From positions 1-64,000 of the forward strand of contig JBKQSP010000031.1 of the NCBI GenBank assembly GCA_052143575.1: a stretch of 64,000 bases of DNA, read 5' to 3'. The notes under the pieces were generated by a model. The model had not been told where the DNA came from and did no database searches. It saw only the letters and a program-made list of their open reading frames with translations. Each line of letters begins with the position of its first letter. Position 1 is the first letter of the stretch. The position numbers and the translations under genes were made by a program. The stretch comes from JAKACA01 sp052143575. GTDB lineage: Bacteria > Actinomycetota > Acidimicrobiia > Acidimicrobiales > Bog-793. Positions 9,701-17,150 of the stretch are shown in pieces.

Positions 9701-10699
9701 CCGGATCCCAACCTGGCCGGCGGGACGACGACCGAGCCGGACGCCGTCGCCGTCGGCTTCACCTCCATCGCCGGTTCGGCGGCGGCGCCGCCGTCCGGCT
9801 CACGTGGGTCGTTCTCCTTCGCCGGCATCCCGACGGTGAGCAAGCTCTCGACGCACGTGGGCTCGACCGCAGGAGGCCAGACGCTCACCATCACCGGCAA
9901 AGGCCTCGTCGATGCCGACACGGTGGAGTTCCTGGCGCAGGACGCCGGTGCCTGGGGTGCCTCTGTCACCTTGCAGGTGAGCGCCCGCTCCGACACCTCG
10001 CTCACGATCACGACGCCGGCCGACCTCCCCATCGCAACCGACGTCCTCGTCTGCAGCGAGACGGGCTGCAGCGCGCAGAACAAGGGAATTGACGGCTTCA
10101 CCTACGGCTACCCCGGACGCCCCGTCATCGAGCACCTGAAGCCGAGCTCCGGCGCTGCTGAGGGTGGCACCTCGGTGACGATCACCGGGCAGCTCCTCGG
10201 CAACGCCACCGAGGTCCTGTTCGGCTCCCGACCGGCGACCTCGTTCGCCTCCGTGCCGGAAAGCCTCTCGGAGTTCTCGGACTCCTACGAGATCGTCGCC
10301 GTCGCGCCGGCCGGCGTACCGAGATCGACCGTCGACGTCCGAGTGTTCACCGTCGGCGGTGAGGCCGTCGGCAAGGCCGAGAGCGTCGTGAGCTCGGCGG
10401 ACCGCTTCACCTACGAGCCGTCGCCGCCGAGCGCTCCGCAGGACGTCACCGCATCGCTGCGGCACGGCGGCGTCACCGTGGGCTGGAAGGCGCCGGCGCA
10501 GGACGGCGGTTACGCCGTGACGCGATACGAGCTCGTGGCATCGGCCAAGGGGGAGAAGGCCGTCAGGATGTCCGCGACGTCCGGGACGAGGAGTGTGCAA
10601 TTCGGCGGTCTCAAGACGGGCATCACCTGGACCATCACGGTACGGGCCGTGAACAAGCTCGGCGTCGGGCTCGGGGCGGTCGTTTCGCTCAAGGTGTGA
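6782..10699 (+). CDS. Secreted S53 (sedolisin/kumamolisin-type) protease with five IPT/TIG domains and FN3
   Basis: 1305 residues from the GTG at 6782 (GAGG 7 bases upstream; the in-frame TTG at 6707 is an alternative). Signal peptide about 31-56, pro-kumamolisin activation domain about 60-240, then the S53 catalytic domain with Glu336 and Asp340 in GSGEAVLDVED, an oxyanion Asp in the AAAGDDGSDD region, the nucleophile Ser575 in GGTSSSTPLW, and a calcium-site-like FNDITVGDND. Five IPT/TIG immunoglobulin-like domains start near 681, 785, 912, 1016 and 1113, and an FN3 domain near 1215. S53 enzymes are acid-active endopeptidases released by self-cleavage of the pro-domain. The TIG/FN3 tail may anchor the enzyme or bind polymers. 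The tail is unusually long for this family. Confidence 0.93.
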   Translation: MGNGNHLRRSWRSTRPKARPGGGAPAGAAAWRRTGAVAVLGVLAPAAGLIASTPARAAANPPSWRLVEVAAAPQLPTRTVRLGAVAPAQLITGAIVLRPRDEAALSGFLDDVTDARSPLFHQYLSKGQFGSRFGATPDTIGAVTRLLTADGLHVSGVSANDLLVQFSGSAARLESAFHTGLVNYRFPDGAAGRGTTSAVRLPAPIAASVVTVVGLDDLLHSTSSLEHLTRHLRHSVAAETLPATPSAAPKACGGALGQGTFGGVTDDEVAHSYGVDGLYDADDFAAGQTVDVFELEPFATSDIATFDDCYFGVSHTSQITVKAIDGGAGTGPGSGEAVLDVEDVSALAPAAHIDVYEGPNTTFGSIDTYNAIAVADNARVVTTSWGLCESALAVGAPGTQEAENVIFEETAAQGQSVFAAAGDDGSDDCANQASSPIAPDLSVDDPGSQPYVTSVGGTSFLTTSEPPDEIVWNDGSNFGAGGGGVSDTWAQPAWQASASVDGTAVSGVTSAEPCSDDPTGALTSSYYNLPGLATTLPSGTACRLVPDVTALADEFTGITVYMAAAGGWTTFGGTSSSTPLWAAMTADVNASSFCSATAGAGVGFIGPLLYDVASSSPSDYADAFNDITVGDNDDLDVGPTGTTFPATTGYDLASGLGSPKITDGSSPGLAAQLCDLVTSANRPSVSGVAPTAGTSDGGTSVTISGSDFGSTRGSVYFGDEHATVVSWTAASIVVTTPAYDAPPGTIGPAAGPADVTVVTATPQASSAPGPAATFHYTAEGSSGKPVVDYLSPSGGTTSGGGTVDVIGSGFSSAITPTVTFGGVPGSVTVRSDSELQVVPPPLGGGTTCAHPSDPSVCQVDVVVTTSTGSSAASDILPAYSGPFQFQPSGLLVAPAGTETVPAPTEFDYAPAPTISSVSPSYGSETGGTPETLTGSGFDVLTYEWVTFGPPKQGASQDYAIDSISPDSLVVTAPPDPNLAGGTTTEPDAVAVGFTSIAGSAAAPPSGSRGSFSFAGIPTVSKLSTHVGSTAGGQTLTITGKGLVDADTVEFLAQDAGAWGASVTLQVSARSDTSLTITTPADLPIATDVLVCSETGCSAQNKGIDGFTYGYPGRPVIEHLKPSSGAAEGGTSVTITGQLLGNATEVLFGSRPATSFASVPESLSEFSDSYEIVAVAPAGVPRSTVDVRVFTVGGEAVGKAESVVSSADRFTYEPSPPSAPQDVTASLRHGGVTVGWKAPAQDGGYAVTRYELVASAKGEKAVRMSATSGTRSVQFGGLKTGITWTITVRAVNKLGVGLGAVVSLKV

Positions 10700-10748
10700 G
10701 GGCGGCGGCGGCGGCCTGTGGCGAGGTCTCCCCCTCGCTCGGCGGCGG

Positions 10749-11711
10749 TCAGGTGGCGGCGGGCTCCTTCGTGGAGCCGACGGCCGGCATCACATAGCCG
10801 AGGACGGCGAGGGCCGCCCCGACGAGCATGAGCGCCATGCCGAGGAGGCGGAGCCCGTGCGGGACGGTGAGCAGGCCGCCGGCGGCTCCGATCGCGACGC
10901 CGACGAGCCCGAGGACGGCGCTGATTCGAACGGAGCGCTCAGCGTGCTTGGCCGACGCGAGAAGGACGACGGCACCGACGCCGAGGACGGCGCCGACGGC
11001 GCTGTGCAGGAGATACACGACGGTCCCGCGAGAGGGCACCCAGCCGCTGCGGCGTCCTGCCGGCACGGCCACGAGTGCCACGACGCCGAGGACGAACTCG
11101 AGGCCGACGAGGCCGAGCATGGAGACCCAGGCGGCCGAGTGCTCGGAGAGGCGGCGGCCCCGTGCCGCCTCGGCCGGAGCCCTCACCCCCGCCTCGTCGC
11201 CACCGGTCTCGGGCGGCGGCTTCGGTACCTTCAGCGCCTTCGGCGGCTTCGGCACGGCGATGTTGACGAGGGCGCTGTAGGTCACAACGGCGATGGCGAG
11301 ATGCATGACGATGAGCACGCCGACCGCCTTGGGAGGCTCGCCTCGCAGGAGAATCCACACGTCGGGCAACCACAGCACGAGGGTGACGAGCACGGCCAAG
11401 CGCAGGAACAACCAGCGCGGCGAGGGGGACGCCCGTGTCACGACCGGCCAGGCGGCACACGCCGCCAACACGCCGATCGTGGTGAGGAGGCCGTAGTCGC
11501 TGAAGCGGAAGTGGACGAAACCCTTCGTCGCCGGGAACAGCCTCGTCCCGATGATGACAAGGAGAGCGTCAGCGCCGAGCGAGGCGCCGAGTGCCACGAG
11601 GCTGGCGAGCGCCAGGGAGAGGGGTGACGGCGCCGGTCGTTGCCGCAGGGGCGTCGTCATATCGATGCGGGCGAGCTGCAACGCTCGTTGCAGGTTACGG
11701 GACTTCGGCAT
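10749..11711 (-). CDS. Multi-pass membrane protein sharing a C-terminal domain with the 28078 protein
   Basis: 320 residues from the ATG at 11711, which follows the DoxX stop by 10 bases with GAGGG overlapping that stop, so the pair is co-transcribed. About eight hydrophobic segments are visible: four in residues 25-155, a Pro/Lys-rich cytoplasmic loop (VPKPPKALKVPKPPPE), then four in residues 195-315. The C-terminal part (LVGLEFVLGVVALVAVP, GLLTVPHGLRLLGMALMLVG) is clearly homologous to the C-terminal half of the DUF3817 protein at 28078-29178. Function is unknown. A longer ORF start at 11831 would overlap the DoxX gene and is disfavoured. Confidence 0.75.
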   Translation of the reverse strand: MPKSRNLQRALQLARIDMTTPLRQRPAPSPLSLALASLVALGASLGADALLVIIGTRLFPATKGFVHFRFSDYGLLTTIGVLAACAAWPVVTRASPSPRWLFLRLAVLVTLVLWLPDVWILLRGEPPKAVGVLIVMHLAIAVVTYSALVNIAVPKPPKALKVPKPPPETGGDEAGVRAPAEAARGRRLSEHSAAWVSMLGLVGLEFVLGVVALVAVPAGRRSGWVPSRGTVVYLLHSAVGAVLGVGAVVLLASAKHAERSVRISAVLGLVGVAIGAAGGLLTVPHGLRLLGMALMLVGAALAVLGYVMPAVGSTKEPAAT

Positions 11712-11721
11712 TCTGGCGCCC

Positions 11722-12264
11722 TCAGTTGGCGGCGTCACCGGCCGGCGCTGCCGCCTGGGCCGCGCTGACCTTGGCGCTCTGCTTGGCCTTGAGAACCGCT
11801 GCGGCGCTGTAGGCGCTGAGGGCGGCCGCACCGAGGATGCTCAAGCGGGTCAGGCTCCTCGGGAACGAGCGCCCGACGAGGCCGTCGATGCTGTAGCGGC
11901 CGGGCCCCGTGCCGATGAGGGCGGCGGCGGCCGCAAGGTTGGTGGCAGGCAGCTCGAACCCGCCTTTCTGGGACATCGGCCCCTTGTCCGAGTGCACGAC
12001 GGTGGCGACTGCCATGGCACCGACGACGGCGAGTGGTCCGAGGGGCGAGGCAGCCCCCACGGCCGTCAGCAGCCCTCCAACGAGCTCGGAGCCACCGGCG
12101 AGGCCGGCGAAGGCCTTGCCGGGCTTGAGCCCGAGGTGCTCGAAACCGGCGCCGGCCTTGTCGAGGCCAGGTCCGCCAAAGCTGCCGAACAGCTTCTGGG
12201 CGCCGTGGGCGGCCAGGTACCCGCCGAGGGTGAGCCGGAGGCCGAGGAGTGCGGTGTCACGCAT
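11722..12264 (-). CDS. DoxX family membrane protein
   Basis: 180 residues. DoxX signature: ALLGLRLTLGGYLAAHGAQKLFG at the N-terminus, then GLKPGKAFAGLAGGSELVGGLLTAVG and further membrane segments, about four in total. DoxX proteins are inner-membrane proteins linked to redox or thiol stress and to small-molecule oxidation. The start at 12264 has AAGGA 8-12 bases upstream. The gene is divergent from an HxlR-type regulator, a common pairing in which the regulator controls the DoxX gene. It continues into the 320-aa membrane protein gene. Confidence 0.9.
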   Translation of the reverse strand: MRDTALLGLRLTLGGYLAAHGAQKLFGSFGGPGLDKAGAGFEHLGLKPGKAFAGLAGGSELVGGLLTAVGAASPLGPLAVVGAMAVATVVHSDKGPMSQKGGFELPATNLAAAAALIGTGPGRYSIDGLVGRSFPRSLTRLSILGAAALSAYSAAAVLKAKQSAKVSAAQAAAPAGDAAN

Positions 12265-12288
12265 GGTTGATGTCCTTCCATCCTTTGC

Positions 12289-12307
12289 AACTAACATAAC
12301 AGTAGTT
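12289..12307. promoter_or_regulatory. Inverted repeat AACTA-N9-TAGTT in the HxlR/DoxX divergent promoter
   Basis: A short dyad centred at 12298 in an AT-rich island of otherwise GC-rich DNA. It overlaps a minus-strand -10 like TATGTT (12293-12298) that would drive DoxX. It is a candidate HxlR operator. Confidence 0.5.
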
Positions 12308-12317
12308 CCTGAAATAA

Positions 12318-12332
12318 AGTCTGTTGTAGACT
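12318..12332. promoter_or_regulatory. Inverted repeat AGTCT-N5-AGACT overlapping the HxlR -10 box
   Basis: A perfect 5-bp dyad. Its right arm is part of TAGACT (12327-12332), a -10 box 7 bases before the HxlR ATG at 12340, with no Shine-Dalgarno sequence. The arrangement suggests a leaderless, autorepressed regulator gene. Confidence 0.5.
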
Positions 12333-12339
12333 CGAAGCG

Positions 12340-12735
12340 ATGGCGTCGCCGGCAAGACAGGACGAGGTTGCGCGCGGGGCGCGCTGTGACGGTTTGACGG
12401 CCGTCTTCGCCCTGCTCGGCAAGCGCTGGAGCGGGATGATCGTCGGCACCCTGCTCTCGGGACCGGCTCGCTTCACCGAGATCTCCCGCCACGTCCACGG
12501 TGTCAGCGAGCGCATGCTGTCCGAGCGGCTCATCGAGCTGACCGCCGCCGGCCTCGTCGAGCGGACCGTGCTCGCCGGCCCTCCGGTCGGTGTCGAGTAC
12601 CGGCTCACACCACGTGGCGAGGCCCTCCGGCCGGCGCTCGACGAGCTCGGAAGGTGGGCGACCGAGCACTTGAACGGTGACGAGAACGGGGACGGCGAGC
12701 CCGCCCACTCCTCCTCGCAGTCCGCCGCCTGCTGA
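12340..12735 (+). CDS. HxlR family transcriptional regulator
   Basis: 131 residues. HxlR winged-helix features: the N-terminal Cys in ARCDGLTAVFALLGKRW, the LLGKRW signature, the recognition helix in RFTEISRHVHGVSERMLSERL, and the wing ending in VEYRLTPRGEALRPAL. HxlR regulators often sense thiol or electrophile stress, sometimes through this Cys. The gene diverges from DoxX with two inverted repeats in the 75-bp gap, so it probably controls both directions. The C-terminal 20 residues are Asp/Ser-rich and not conserved. Confidence 0.92.
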   Translation: MASPARQDEVARGARCDGLTAVFALLGKRWSGMIVGTLLSGPARFTEISRHVHGVSERMLSERLIELTAAGLVERTVLAGPPVGVEYRLTPRGEALRPALDELGRWATEHLNGDENGDGEPAHSSSQSAAC

Positions 12736-12822
12736 GGGCCCGCAGTCGACGGCGCCAGCCCACGCCCCGACCGACGGCACGCTCCCGTGCCGCCGAGCGG
12801 GGCACGGCAACGGCGCCTGGAC

Positions 12823-12828
12823 CATACT
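12823..12828 (+). promoter_or_regulatory. -10 box for the peptide cassette
   Basis: CATACT is followed by 7 bases and then the GTG at 12836, with no Shine-Dalgarno sequence. This suggests a leaderless transcript starting at the first gene of the maturation/export cassette and supports that start. Confidence 0.4.
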
Positions 12829-12835
12829 TTCCCGC

Positions 12836-13903
12836 GTGTGGCCCGCACTGGACGAGGCAGTTCTCAAGCTGGCGGACGAGACGGTCACCTACGGCGAGCT
12901 CTTGCTCATCGGGGCCGAGACGGGGCGCCTGAGAAAAGCCAGCGCCGGGACGGGTCGCGCCGTCGCCGTGCTCGAAGGCGGCATCCTTCAGCCGGGCCGA
13001 GACGAAGTGCGTGCGGAGGCGGCCGCCTTCCGCCAGGCACGACGGCTGCAGAGCGGCGAGGATCTGCGCGCCTGGCTGGCGAGCCGTTCCCTCGTCGTGG
13101 CGGACTGGGAGGGCCACCTGCGGCGATCGGTAGCGGGGCGATGGCATGGTGACGTGCCGCCGGCACCGCCCCCCCGCTCGGTCCTCGATCCGGCTCTCGT
13201 CGTCGACCTCGCCTGTGCCGGCTGGTGGCGCCAGCTGGCCGACGAGGCCGAGCGATACTGGTCAGCCGGCCTGCTCGCCTCGGCCGGCAGCGGCTCCAGC
13301 GGAGAGTCGTCAGAGCTGCCGCCCCACGCCCGTGCGGGCGACAGCGAGACCGTCGCCGGCGCCGAGGAGCTGGCGACGTGCCTGCCCCTGTTGGGCACTC
13401 TGGATGCCGGGTGGTGCGCCGAGCGCCTCACGGTGCTCCGATCGAGGCAGCAAGCCCTCGCCCAGGCCGAACTGACCTACGGCTCGGGGGCGGCCGTGGC
13501 CGCCCGCATCGCCGACCGCGCCGTCGACTGGATGCGGCTCGTGTTCGATTCCCTTCGCCTGCCGACGCGCACGGCCGCCGACGAGGCCCTCCTGTGCGCG
13601 AAAGAAGACGGCATGGCCCCGCCGGAGATCGCCCGCCGGGCCGCCGTCGCCCTCGAGCACCACGATCTCCGCCGAGACGAGGTGTCGACGACGATGGCGG
13701 CGCTCCTTTCCGGGGCGGCGCCGGGCGAAGCCCTCGGTCCCCTCGAGATCGGCGGCGGCGGCGTTCTCGTGCTCTGGTTGCAGGAGCGGCGCACGCCCTC
13801 GGCGGAGGACCCCGTCGTCCGCCGCCAGGCTGCCTCGGAACTGCTCACGGAGGCGCTCGAGCGGGCGGCAGCCGGGCGCGCCCGGGCGATCGGACCGCTG
13901 TGA
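12836..13903 (+). CDS. Putative parvulin/SurA-like peptide-maturation protein
   Basis: 355 residues from the GTG at 12836; an ORF extension to 12677 is Pro-rich, overlaps HxlR and looks spurious. No catalytic motif is obvious. An N-terminal helical section (AAAFRQARRLQSGEDLRAWLASRSL) resembles the SurA/parvulin N-terminal fold. A later section (ADEALLCAKEDGMAPPEIARRA) and the tail (GEALGPLEIGGGGVLVLWLQER, then PSAEDPVVRRQA) resemble the C-terminal part of the parvulin-related peptide-maturation proteins found beside double-glycine exporters. It is probably a cytoplasmic chaperone or leader-binding factor for the 17151 precursor. It overlaps the exporter start by four bases (GTGA), so the two are translationally coupled. 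Family assignment is moderate. Confidence 0.7.
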   Translation: MWPALDEAVLKLADETVTYGELLLIGAETGRLRKASAGTGRAVAVLEGGILQPGRDEVRAEAAAFRQARRLQSGEDLRAWLASRSLVVADWEGHLRRSVAGRWHGDVPPAPPPRSVLDPALVVDLACAGWWRQLADEAERYWSAGLLASAGSGSSGESSELPPHARAGDSETVAGAEELATCLPLLGTLDAGWCAERLTVLRSRQQALAQAELTYGSGAAVAARIADRAVDWMRLVFDSLRLPTRTAADEALLCAKEDGMAPPEIARRAAVALEHHDLRRDEVSTTMAALLSGAAPGEALGPLEIGGGGVLVLWLQERRTPSAEDPVVRRQAASELLTEALERAAAGRARAIGPL

Positions 13904-16900
13904 GCGAGGTCCTCGAACACGAGGAGGCGGTGCGCCGTCTCCCGTTTCTCGCCAGGCTCCCGGCGGCCTTGAGCGAGCTGGTCGTTCGGCTCTTCCGGCC
14001 TCGGTCGTTCGGCTTCGGCGACATCATCTTCGCAGAGGGCGATCGCCCCGACGGCATGTACGTGCTCGTCGAGGGCAGCGTTCGCGTGCTCGCCAATCAC
14101 GACGGCACGGAGATCACCTTGGCGCGCTTCAGCAGCGGCCAGTGGTTCGGTGAGACGTCGCTCCTCGACGGCTCCAACCGTACGGCGACGATCAGAGCCT
14201 CCGAAGAGGTGCACCTCCTCTGGCTCGACCGCCTCGTGTTCGACTCCCTCCTCGAGTTGCACCCGGAGATCCGCGAGGCGTTCGGCGACCAGGCGCGCAT
14301 CGAAACCCTCCACCGTTTTCTCCGCACGCACGCCGCCTTCGAAGATCTGTCGCTCGAGGCAGCCACGGCCATGTTCCCGCATCTCGAACCGGTCACGGTG
14401 ACGGCGGGCGAAATCGTCGTTCGGGAGGGGGACGCCGGCGGAGCCATGTATCTCGTCGAGGACGGCAGGCTGGAGGTGACGGTGGCCTCCGACTCCGAGA
14501 TCCGCGTGGCGGGCTTCCTCCGGACCGGTGACATCTTCGGCGAGCGATCCCTCGTGACGGGCGAGCCGAGGGTGGCGACGGTACGCGCCATCAGCGAGGG
14601 GCGGTTGCTCAAGCTCGAGCAAGCCCCCTTCCGCCAGCTGGCGGCACGCTTTCCCGGCTTCGCGAGACGGATCGAGGAGATGGCCTTCGGGCGGGACTTT
14701 CGCCGCGACGCTCGTGTGCCGCTCGACTTTCACGACGAGATCCTCCCCGGCGGTCTGACAGAGGCCCCCGAAGCGGGCGTCGAGCTGTCGGAGACGTCGA
14801 CGCCGGCGGCGCCGAGCGGACGGCGGCGGCGGCGGGGGCGCTTCCCCTTCGTGCAGCAGCTCGACGAGATGGACTGCGGGGTCGCCTGCCTGTCGATGAT
14901 CGCCCGGTGGCATGGGATCGACGTCTCGATCTCGTGGCTGCGCGACGTGGCCGAGACGGGGCCGGCCGGCACCACCTTGCGCGGACTGGCGGCCGCTGGC
15001 GGCAAGATCGGGCTCGACGTCGTGCCGATCAAGGTCTCGCGGGACCGCCTGCAGGACCTCGCCCTCCCGGCCGTCATCCATTGGAACGCCGAGCACTGGG
15101 TCGTGCTCGCCCGTTTCGAGAACGATCGTGCCGAGATCGCCGACCCGGCCATCGGACTCCTCACGATGACCCGCCAGGAGCTCGTCAAGCACTGGGACGG
15201 CTATACCGCCCAGGTCACTCCGACAGGCGTGGCGCCGGACGTGCCGGGCGGGGCACCCAACCTCGGGTGGCTGAAGCCGTTCCTCCTCGCCCACCGGCGT
15301 GCCCTCCTCGGGGCGGCCACGCTGGCGCTCTGCGCGGCCGCCGGCGAGGTGGCCCTCCCCCTCATCGTGCAGTTCATCGTGAACGACGTCGTACACCGAA
15401 CCTCGACCTCGACCATCGACCTGCTCGGTCTCGGCATTCTCGCCCTGGCCGTCTTCGGCACGGCGGCATCGCTCTTGCAGCAGCTCGTCCTCGTGGGGGC
15501 AACCGCCCGCTTCGACAGCGACACGCTGGACTTCATCACCGAGCGCCTCTTGGGCTTGCCGATGTCGTACTTCGCCAGCCGCCGCATCGGTGACATCGAG
15601 CGACGCCTGACAGGGGTGCGCGAGATCCGTCGTGTCGTCGTGCAGCAGGGGATCCAGGCGCTCTCGGCCAGCACGCAGGTCGTCGTCGGGCTCGTCATCA
15701 TGTTCGTCCTCTCGTGGCAGCTGGCGCTCGTGTTCGTCGTCGTGACGCCCGTCTATCTCGTGGCCATGCGCTACTCCTCACGGCGACTCCGCCCGCTCTA
15801 CGCCAGCATCGAGGAGAGCTTCGGGCGCTATGCCTCCGACCAGATCGACCTCCTGAAAGGCATCGAGACCGTGAAGTCGACGGGCACCGAGGACGGCCTG
15901 CGGGCTCGGCTGCACGGGGCCTTCGCCGAGCTCATGGGGCGCACGACCGACTCCTATCGGGTCATCGCCGGCTACGGCTCGGTCATCCAACTCATCTCGG
16001 TCCTCACCTACGGTCTCTTCGTCTTCCTCGGCGCCCTCCTCGTACACGCCGGCCACCTGAACGTCGGCAAGTTCGTCGCCTTCACGGTCCTTGTCCTCAT
16101 GATCACGGGACCGCTCGTCTTCCTGCTGAACGCGTGGGATGACGTCCAGATCTCGACCGTGCTCCTCAACCGCATCGCGGATGTCCTCGAGCACGAGCCC
16201 GAGCAAGGCTTCGACACCTCCGCCCTCCTGCCCGTGCCGACGCTGGAAGGCCGCGTGCAGCTGCGCCAGGTGTCCTACCGCCCTGCCGACGCCGACGAGC
16301 CGATCCTGGCCGGTATCGACCTCGACGTGGCACCGGGCACGACGGTGGCCATCGTCGGCCGCTCCGGTTCCGGCAAGACGACGCTGCTGCGATTGCTGGC
16401 GGGGCTGATCGAGCCTTCCTCCGGCACGATCCTCTTCGATCGCTCCGACTCGAGGACGCTGCGCTACGGCGACCTGCGGCGACAGGTCGGTTTCGTGCTG
16501 CAGCACTCCTATGTCTTCGCGGCCTCCATCGCCGACAACATCGCCCTCGGTGACCACCCGCCAGACCTCGACGCCGTGCGTTCGGCGGCGGAGATCGCCG
16601 ATCTCTCCGACCTCGTCGAACGGCTGCCCCTCGGTTACGGCACCCTCGTCGGCGATCGCGGGCTCCCGCTCTCCGGCGGCCAGGCGCAGCGACTCGCCAT
16701 CGCCCGCGCCCTCTACCGCCGGCCGCCGGTTCTCTTGTTCGACGAGGCGACGAGCGCTCTCGACACCGAATCGGAAGCCGTCGTGAAACGCAACATCGAC
16801 CGCCTCCTCGAGGGCCGCACGGCCTTTGTCGTGGCGCACCGACTCAGCACTATCCGCAACGCCGACGTCATCGTCGTGCTCGAACGGGGGCGCCTCGTCG

Positions 16901-16986
16901 AGAAGGGAACGCACGACGAGCTGCTGGCACGGCGAGGCATCTACTTCTACCTTTACAGCCAGCAGCTGTCCTCCTCCGAGGAGTGA
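13900..16986 (+). CDS. C39 peptidase ABC exporter with two N-terminal cyclic-nucleotide-binding domains
   Basis: 1028 residues from the GTG at 13900, which overlaps the upstream stop. Order: cNMP-binding domain 1 (about 30-140; phosphate-binding cassette FGETSLLDGSNRTAT, Arg94), cNMP-binding domain 2 (about 150-265; FGERSLVTGEPRVAT, Arg224), a linker, C39 peptidase (QQLDEMDCGVACL with catalytic Cys326, His399, Asp415), six membrane helices (about 455-740) and an ATPase (Walker A GRSGSGKTT with Lys826, signature LSGGQ near 924, Walker B LLFDE with Glu949, switch His980). Peptidase-containing ABC transporters cut precursors after a double glycine and export the core. Both nucleotide pockets keep the Arg and Gly-Glu residues, so export may be gated by a cyclic nucleotide (inference). 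An ORF extension to 13225 is the shadow of the previous gene. Confidence 0.93.
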   Translation: MSEVLEHEEAVRRLPFLARLPAALSELVVRLFRPRSFGFGDIIFAEGDRPDGMYVLVEGSVRVLANHDGTEITLARFSSGQWFGETSLLDGSNRTATIRASEEVHLLWLDRLVFDSLLELHPEIREAFGDQARIETLHRFLRTHAAFEDLSLEAATAMFPHLEPVTVTAGEIVVREGDAGGAMYLVEDGRLEVTVASDSEIRVAGFLRTGDIFGERSLVTGEPRVATVRAISEGRLLKLEQAPFRQLAARFPGFARRIEEMAFGRDFRRDARVPLDFHDEILPGGLTEAPEAGVELSETSTPAAPSGRRRRRGRFPFVQQLDEMDCGVACLSMIARWHGIDVSISWLRDVAETGPAGTTLRGLAAAGGKIGLDVVPIKVSRDRLQDLALPAVIHWNAEHWVVLARFENDRAEIADPAIGLLTMTRQELVKHWDGYTAQVTPTGVAPDVPGGAPNLGWLKPFLLAHRRALLGAATLALCAAAGEVALPLIVQFIVNDVVHRTSTSTIDLLGLGILALAVFGTAASLLQQLVLVGATARFDSDTLDFITERLLGLPMSYFASRRIGDIERRLTGVREIRRVVVQQGIQALSASTQVVVGLVIMFVLSWQLALVFVVVTPVYLVAMRYSSRRLRPLYASIEESFGRYASDQIDLLKGIETVKSTGTEDGLRARLHGAFAELMGRTTDSYRVIAGYGSVIQLISVLTYGLFVFLGALLVHAGHLNVGKFVAFTVLVLMITGPLVFLLNAWDDVQISTVLLNRIADVLEHEPEQGFDTSALLPVPTLEGRVQLRQVSYRPADADEPILAGIDLDVAPGTTVAIVGRSGSGKTTLLRLLAGLIEPSSGTILFDRSDSRTLRYGDLRRQVGFVLQHSYVFAASIADNIALGDHPPDLDAVRSAAEIADLSDLVERLPLGYGTLVGDRGLPLSGGQAQRLAIARALYRRPPVLLFDEATSALDTESEAVVKRNIDRLLEGRTAFVVAHRLSTIRNADVIVVLERGRLVEKGTHDELLARRGIYFYLYSQQLSSSEE

Positions 16987-17101
16987 TGGTTGTGTCAGCC
17001 CTACTGTCACCCTGTCTCGAGCGTCACGGCGGCACGGCGCCGGATCTCGGGGTGGTACGAGTACTCAGGGTTGGGGGCTTCGCAAGGACAGGCGCGGCAC
17101 T

Positions 17102-17107
17102 TACTAT
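17102..17107 (+). promoter_or_regulatory. Possible -10 box of the precursor peptide gene
   Basis: TACTAT fits TAnnnT and lies 43 bases before the ATG at 17151, giving a leader of about 37 bases that includes a good ribosome binding site. No convincing -35 is seen. It would allow the precursor to be expressed separately from the exporter. Confidence 0.4.
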
Positions 17108-17116
17108 GACAACTGT

Positions 17117-17131
17117 TCCGCAAACTGCGGA
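17117..17131. promoter_or_regulatory. Inverted repeat TCCGC-N5-GCGGA ahead of the precursor gene
   Basis: A perfect 5-bp dyad with weaker outer symmetry (TGT upstream, ACA downstream), between the possible -10 box and the ribosome binding site of the precursor. It is a candidate operator for the CRP/FNR protein encoded directly downstream, or a leader hairpin. Confidence 0.4.
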
Positions 17132-17150
17132 CAATCGAGGAGGCACTCAG

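Noticed and set aside
13225..16986. A 1253-residue exporter with an Arg-rich N-terminal extension
   Set aside because: The extension is the out-of-frame reading of the maturation gene; the cNMP domain begins just after the GTG at 13900.
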